From contig NZ_LMOM01000044.1 of the NCBI RefSeq assembly GCF_001424185.1, positions 1 to 10,690 of the forward strand: a stretch of DNA of 10,690 nucleotides. Direction: 5' to 3'. Every line of letters begins with the position of its first letter. Position 1 is the stretch's first letter. The position numbers were made by a program, and so were the translations under genes. The DNA comes from Deinococcus sp. Leaf326 (GTDB lineage: Bacteria > Deinococcota > Deinococci > Deinococcales > Deinococcaceae). Positions 7,418 to 10,690 of the stretch are shown here, piece after piece. The notes under the pieces were generated by a model. The model was not told the DNA's origin. It ran no database searches and was given only the letters and a program-made list of their open reading frames with translations.

Positions 7418-9651
7418 ACATCAAACCCATCTCGACCCTGCTGACCCTGACCCTCCTCACCGCCGCCGCCGCTCAGGGCAGTGACGCACCAGCAACCACC
7501 ATCGTTGTCCCCGGCAGCACCGTCATCCGTACTGCCCCGGTCAACCTTCCCGATACGGCCGAACTCCGCCGTCCTGTCACCCTGACGATCCCTGCCGGCG
7601 GCATGACCCTGGACACTGCCCTGACCCTCGTGGCCCGCACAGCTGGTTTCACGGTGCTGACGCAAGGCCTCCCCCAGGTGCAGCTACGTACTGGCCTGCA
7701 AGGCCTGAGCGCTGGCCGCGCCATCGAGACGCTACTGAACCTGTACGCCCCCAACAGCAGCGCCACCCTCGAAGGTAAGGTCCTCATCATTGGCGACGCC
7801 GCTGCCGTTCGCCGTGTGCAGGGCATCGCTCCCCAGACCATGGACACCAGCCGTCAGACCCGCACCGTCCTGGTCCCTGGCCTCACCGGCGAACAGCTGA
7901 CCCGCGTCACCTCACTCCTGACCGCTCAGAGCGCCCTATTTGATACTGGCGTGGTCCTGCTGGCTGGGACGACCGAGCAGCTCGACGCCTCCGAAAAGAC
8001 CCTGAAGGGGCTGCCCAAACCCGCAGCTGCGGTGGTTGCGACCACCCCCGTGCAGGTCACGCAGACCTACATCGTGCAGAGCGACGTGGCGCAGACGAGC
8101 GCGGCCGTGCGCGAACTGGGCACGACGGTCAGCGTGGTCGGCAACGCCCTGATCGTCCGGGGCAATGTCAAGCAGCAGGCCGACGCCGCTGCGCTCGTGG
8201 TCGCCCTCAATCAGAGCGTGGGTACGAAGGCCGCCGCTCAGCAGGTCCGGAGCGTCAAGCAGAGCTACGACACAGTCGCCGTGACGGAAGATGCCCAGGT
8301 CCTCGCTGCCCTACTGCCGGACGTCAAAGTCACCCCCCTGGCCACGCAAGGCCTGCTGATCGTGGATGCCCCGCAAGAAGTGCAGGGCGCCGTGGCCGTC
8401 ATCCTGAAGACCCAGCGGGACCGCCGCGCCGGCCGCGCCATCAGCTACTACACCATCAACACCGGACGCGCCGCTGACCTCGTGAGTGTCCTGAAGCGCG
8501 AACTGCCGGGCGCAGACGTGCAGGTGGTCGAAGGTCGCAACATGCTCAGTGTTCAGGCCGCCCGCGCCGATCAGGAACGGGTCGTGACCCTCCTGGGCCA
8601 ACTGCAGGCTGCCCCGACCACAGGTAACGCCGGGAGTGCCAATGAGATCATCACGCGCAGCGTTACGCTCGGGTACAGCGATGCGCAGACCCTGGCGACG
8701 AGCGTCAGCAGCCTGGCCCAGACCGTTGCAGCTGCGGCTGCCGCCACCAGCGCGGCCACCGCGACAGGCGCCGTGGCGGCGGCCCCGGCGGCCACCACCA
8801 CCGTTCTGGCCAACGCTGACACCAACAGCTTGCTCCTGACCGGTCCGCGGACCATCGTCGAGGAACTCACCCGCGCCATTGCAGCCATCGACCAGCCGGC
8901 CCAGGGGGTGCGCGTGCGACTGCGCGTCGAGCAGGTGTCCGAGTCTGATTTGGCAAACCTGGGCATCAACTGGAAGGTCGGCGTGGGCGGCGTGGAGGTC
9001 GGCCAGAGCGACGGTAACCTGACGGTCGGATACGCCCCCAGCCTCAGCCCCGCGTCCATTCAGGTTGCCCTGAACACCGCCCGGACGAAGGGCACCGGGA
9101 AGACGATCATTGACAGCAACTTCCTCACGCTCAGCAACAAGGACACGAACTTTAACAACGGCGGCGAGCTCCTGTTCCCGGCCACGAGCACGATCGTCAA
9201 CGGCGCGGCCGTCACCACCCCCGGTCAGACGTACAGCTACGGCCTGGGTATCAAGGTCCGCCCCCGCGTGGCCCCAGACGGCACGATCACCCTGACCCTG
9301 GACACCACGCTGGGCAGTAGCCCGTCTGCCGGCCCCCTCGCCAGCATCAACCAGACCAAGCAAAGCCTTCAGAACACGGTCATGGCCCGCCCGGGCGAAA
9401 CCGTGGTGTTGGGCGGCATCATCAGCACGACCGACGACCAGAGCCGCCGCGGCGTGCCCGGCCTGATGGATATTCCCGTGCTCGGCCAGCTGTTCGGCAG
9501 CAGCAACAAGACCGCGACCCGCACGGCGCTGCTCTTCCTGCTCACGGCTGACCCGATCACGCCTCCCGCTGCCCAGCGCACGGGTGCTGGAGCAGAGCGC
9601 GTGAATGTCCCGGCCACCCCTGTCACGACCGAAGGCAGCCAGCGGCCTTGA
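7414..9651 (+). CDS. pilQ: PilQ-type outer-membrane secretin
   Basis: A 745-residue outer-membrane secretin, forming the ring-shaped pore through which a pilus, secreted proteins or incoming DNA pass. An N-terminal signal peptide (about 1-21, ending AAAAQ) is followed by an N0/STN-like domain (about 52-128). Five further alpha/beta N-type repeats lie near 149-197, 217-268, 283-335, 343-400 and 414-492; the last carries an Ala/Thr-rich insertion (about 439-465). The C-terminal secretin domain (about 495-725) shows the entry motif SDLANLGINW (511-520), VRPRVAPDGTITLTL, MARPGETVVLGGI, and the family signature GVPGLMDIPVLGQLFG (680-695). The size and number of N-domains match the N0-N5 arrangement of Thermus PilQ rather than proteobacterial PilQ. 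Ribosome site GGAG is at 7403-7406. The ATG overlaps the upstream stop and the TGA overlaps the next TTG. Confidence 0.95.
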   Translation: MNIKPISTLLTLTLLTAAAAQGSDAPATTIVVPGSTVIRTAPVNLPDTAELRRPVTLTIPAGGMTLDTALTLVARTAGFTVLTQGLPQVQLRTGLQGLSAGRAIETLLNLYAPNSSATLEGKVLIIGDAAAVRRVQGIAPQTMDTSRQTRTVLVPGLTGEQLTRVTSLLTAQSALFDTGVVLLAGTTEQLDASEKTLKGLPKPAAAVVATTPVQVTQTYIVQSDVAQTSAAVRELGTTVSVVGNALIVRGNVKQQADAAALVVALNQSVGTKAAAQQVRSVKQSYDTVAVTEDAQVLAALLPDVKVTPLATQGLLIVDAPQEVQGAVAVILKTQRDRRAGRAISYYTINTGRAADLVSVLKRELPGADVQVVEGRNMLSVQAARADQERVVTLLGQLQAAPTTGNAGSANEIITRSVTLGYSDAQTLATSVSSLAQTVAAAAAATSAATATGAVAAAPAATTTVLANADTNSLLLTGPRTIVEELTRAIAAIDQPAQGVRVRLRVEQVSESDLANLGINWKVGVGGVEVGQSDGNLTVGYAPSLSPASIQVALNTARTKGTGKTIIDSNFLTLSNKDTNFNNGGELLFPATSTIVNGAAVTTPGQTYSYGLGIKVRPRVAPDGTITLTLDTTLGSSPSAGPLASINQTKQSLQNTVMARPGETVVLGGIISTTDDQSRRGVPGLMDIPVLGQLFGSSNKTATRTALLFLLTADPITPPAAQRTGAGAERVNVPATPVTTEGSQRP

Positions 9652-10364
9652 ACATTCGCAGCCTCGCGCTGCTGCTGGGCCTGCTCTGGGGGCAGGCCCA
9701 TGCTCAAAGCAGCCTCCTGCCTCTGCCCTACGCCACCGTCGACCTGGGCGCCGGCACGTACCGGGTGCCCAGTCCAGAAGCGAACACCACTCTCCTGGTC
9801 CTCAGTACCCAGCCCCTCCCCATCGCGGCCAAGCCGTCCACGCAGGTCTGGGTGGATCTCAAGGCCCTACCCTGGAACACCGTCGAGCTGGGCGGTAACC
9901 GCTACCGGCTCCCTGTGGGCGATCACGCCGAGCTGCTCATCCTGAGTTCAGTGCCGCGCGCCCTCGTACCGGCACCAGCAGGCGCGGTCAAGCCAGGGGC
10001 GGTGACAAGCACCTCTGAAATCTCCGGGCGCCGGCTTCCGCGCCTTCCCGGTCTCCCCGATGACCTGACGGGCAGCGTCACGATGGTGCAACGCGGCAAT
10101 CAGGTGACGTTCGCCTACAGCCTGACCAGCCTCGGCCAGCGGACCTTCACATTGGACGCCAACGCTATCCAGGTGCTTCAGAACGGTCAGCCCATCCGGG
10201 CCACCCTCGACCGCCGCAGTGGCAACCTGACCCCCGGCATCCTCACAGGCGGGACCGGCGAGATCGGCCGCATCCGCACCGGCCGGGTCAGTAGTGCACC
10301 CATCGAGCTGCGCTGGACCATCCGCACCGGCGATACCAGCTACACCCTCAGCCTCACCCAGTAA
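9648..10364 (+). CDS. Exported secretin-adjacent protein with tandem repeat and Ig-like C-terminus
   Basis: I do not recognise a named family. The 238-residue product has a clear signal peptide (1-19, ending GQAHA before QSS) and no later membrane segment, so it should be periplasmic or attached to the outer membrane. Two similar units follow: residues 26-53 (LPYATVDLGAGTYRVP...LLVLS) and 74-100 (LPWNTVELGGNRYRLP...LLILS), about 48 residues apart. After a Pro/Ala/Val linker (about 103-125), residues 130-238 are beta-rich and look like one Ig-like domain (VTMVQRGNQVTFAYSLTSLG to IELRWTIRTGDTSYTLSL). The start is TTG at 9648, overlapping the secretin stop (TTGA); the next in-frame ATG, at 9699, would remove the signal peptide. 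Only a weak ribosome site (GAAGG, 9631-9635) is present, which suggests translational coupling. The position suggests a secretin partner such as an assembly, anchoring or peptidoglycan-contact factor; this is inference. Confidence 0.8.
   Translation: MNIRSLALLLGLLWGQAHAQSSLLPLPYATVDLGAGTYRVPSPEANTTLLVLSTQPLPIAAKPSTQVWVDLKALPWNTVELGGNRYRLPVGDHAELLILSSVPRALVPAPAGAVKPGAVTSTSEISGRRLPRLPGLPDDLTGSVTMVQRGNQVTFAYSLTSLGQRTFTLDANAIQVLQNGQPIRATLDRRSGNLTPGILTGGTGEIGRIRTGRVSSAPIELRWTIRTGDTSYTLSLTQ
9723..9947 (+). repeat. Two tandem protein-level repeat units (about 28 residues each)
   Basis: Unit 1 is 9723-9806 and unit 2 is 9867-9947, in the same frame of the secretin-adjacent gene. Conserved positions are L-P, T-V-(D/E)-L-G, Y-R-(V/L)-P and a closing L-(V/I)-L-S. 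At DNA level both carry CACCGTCGA followed by S-CTGGGCG, so the duplication is still partly visible in nucleotides. Confidence 0.7.
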
Positions 10365-10377
10365 CCCCAGGAGCCCC

Positions 10378-10668
10378 ATGTCGACGCTTACGCTTCCCCG
10401 CTTGGCCCTTCCTGGGTATTCGTATCGCAACACCCTCGACCTCGCCCGGCTGTACCGCCGCTCTGCCCTCCTGCTGCGCAATGAGATGCCTCTGGACGAC
10501 CTCCTTGGCCAGCTCCTGCAAACCACGCCTAACCGGCGTCTCCAGCAGAGCCTTCAGACCGTCCGGAGTGACCTGACGCGGGGACAGACCCTAGCACTAC
10601 TCAAACACGGATTTTCGCGATATGGACAATGTTTTTACGAAGTTGATGGGTCTATATTTGAAGGCTGA
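10378..10668 (+). CDS. Truncated GspF/PilC-family inner-membrane platform protein
   Basis: Only 96 residues remain of a family normally near 340-400 residues long. Residues about 18-77 match the start of a type II secretion F domain: DLARLYRRSALLLRNEMPLDDLLGQL corresponds to the family's helix pair with 'pl..aL', and LQTVRSDLTRGQTLALLKH to its 'l..l..G.sLa.al..h' segment. F-type proteins form the polytopic membrane platform on which the assembly ATPase acts. The ATG at 10378 has AGGAG at 10369-10373, 13 bases after the preceding gene, so it belongs to the operon. After about residue 77 the family likeness fades, codon use turns AT-rich, and a TGA ends the frame at 10666-10668. The gene is therefore either disrupted by inserted DNA or cut by an assembly join. 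A functional platform protein would not be made from this fragment. Confidence 0.7.
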   Translation: MSTLTLPRLALPGYSYRNTLDLARLYRRSALLLRNEMPLDDLLGQLLQTTPNRRLQQSLQTVRSDLTRGQTLALLKHGFSRYGQCFYEVDGSIFEG

Positions 10669-10690
10669 AATGCTCAAATTATACTATCAA
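10601..10690. other. AT-rich segment of different origin at right edge
   Basis: The last 70 bases contain 22 G+C (about 31%), against strongly GC-rich DNA throughout the rest of the window. The change begins somewhere in 10591-10620, within the F-domain gene. In the +1-shifted frame the segment stays open to the window end, with ATG at 10622 (MDNVFTKLMGLYLKAEMLKLYYQ is too short to assign and has no ribosome site). No terminal inverted repeat or target duplication can be judged because the far side is outside the window. A mobile element, a horizontally acquired island edge and an assembly chimera are all possible. Confidence 0.55.

Noticed and set aside
8311..9363. A 350-codon open frame on the - strand opposite the secretin gene
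   Set aside because: It is a shadow of high-GC codon bias. Its composition is Gly/Arg/Ala/Asp-rich without recognisable motifs, and the + strand here encodes clear secretin signatures.
10678..10683. A TATAAT box on the - strand at the right edge
   Set aside because: The DNA is AT-rich, so the hexamer is unsurprising, and the -35 region lies beyond the window.

Overview
The window reads as high-GC bacterial DNA, most likely from the Deinococcus-Thermus phylum (probably Deinococcus). This rests on the GC-rich codon use, the frequent 4-base stop/start overlaps with GTG and TTG starts, and a secretin with a long multi-N-domain periplasmic part like that of Thermus and Deinococcus PilQ. The organism is inferred; there is no rRNA or other marker here. 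All recognised genes are on the + strand.

Left block (1-4020). A rho-independent terminator at 41-73 ends an upstream transcript. Two translationally coupled genes follow. The first is an exported serine hydrolase of the class A beta-lactamase/penicillin-recognising fold, with SxxK, SDN and KxG motifs. The second is a 934-residue regulator with an N-terminal STAND/MalT-like NTPase domain, a TPR-like helical middle, and what looks like a SARP-type winged helix plus BTAD-like domain at its C-terminus.

Middle (4021-4443). About 420 bases hold no convincing gene. The region has a possible imperfect stem-loop near 4145-4189 and a clear terminator hairpin at 4354-4381, just upstream of the next operon.

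Right block (4444-10668). This is a tightly packed type IV pilus/type II secretion-type assembly operon. It encodes a GspL-like (PilM-PilN-type) inner-membrane protein, PilO, a PilP/PilW-like protein with a very long Pro/Thr/Val linker, the PilQ-type secretin, a small exported protein with an internal duplication, and the start of an F-type inner-membrane platform protein (GspF/PilC family). The first five genes are joined by 4-base overlaps or 2-base gaps. Together they would form the inner-membrane alignment complex, the periplasmic bridge and the outer-membrane pore of a pilus, DNA-uptake or secretion machine. No ATPase or pilin gene is in view.

Right edge (about 10591-10690). The F-type gene breaks off after 96 codons, where the DNA changes abruptly from GC-rich to about 31% GC (22 of the last 70 bases). 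This suggests a mobile-element or other foreign-DNA junction, or an assembly join.
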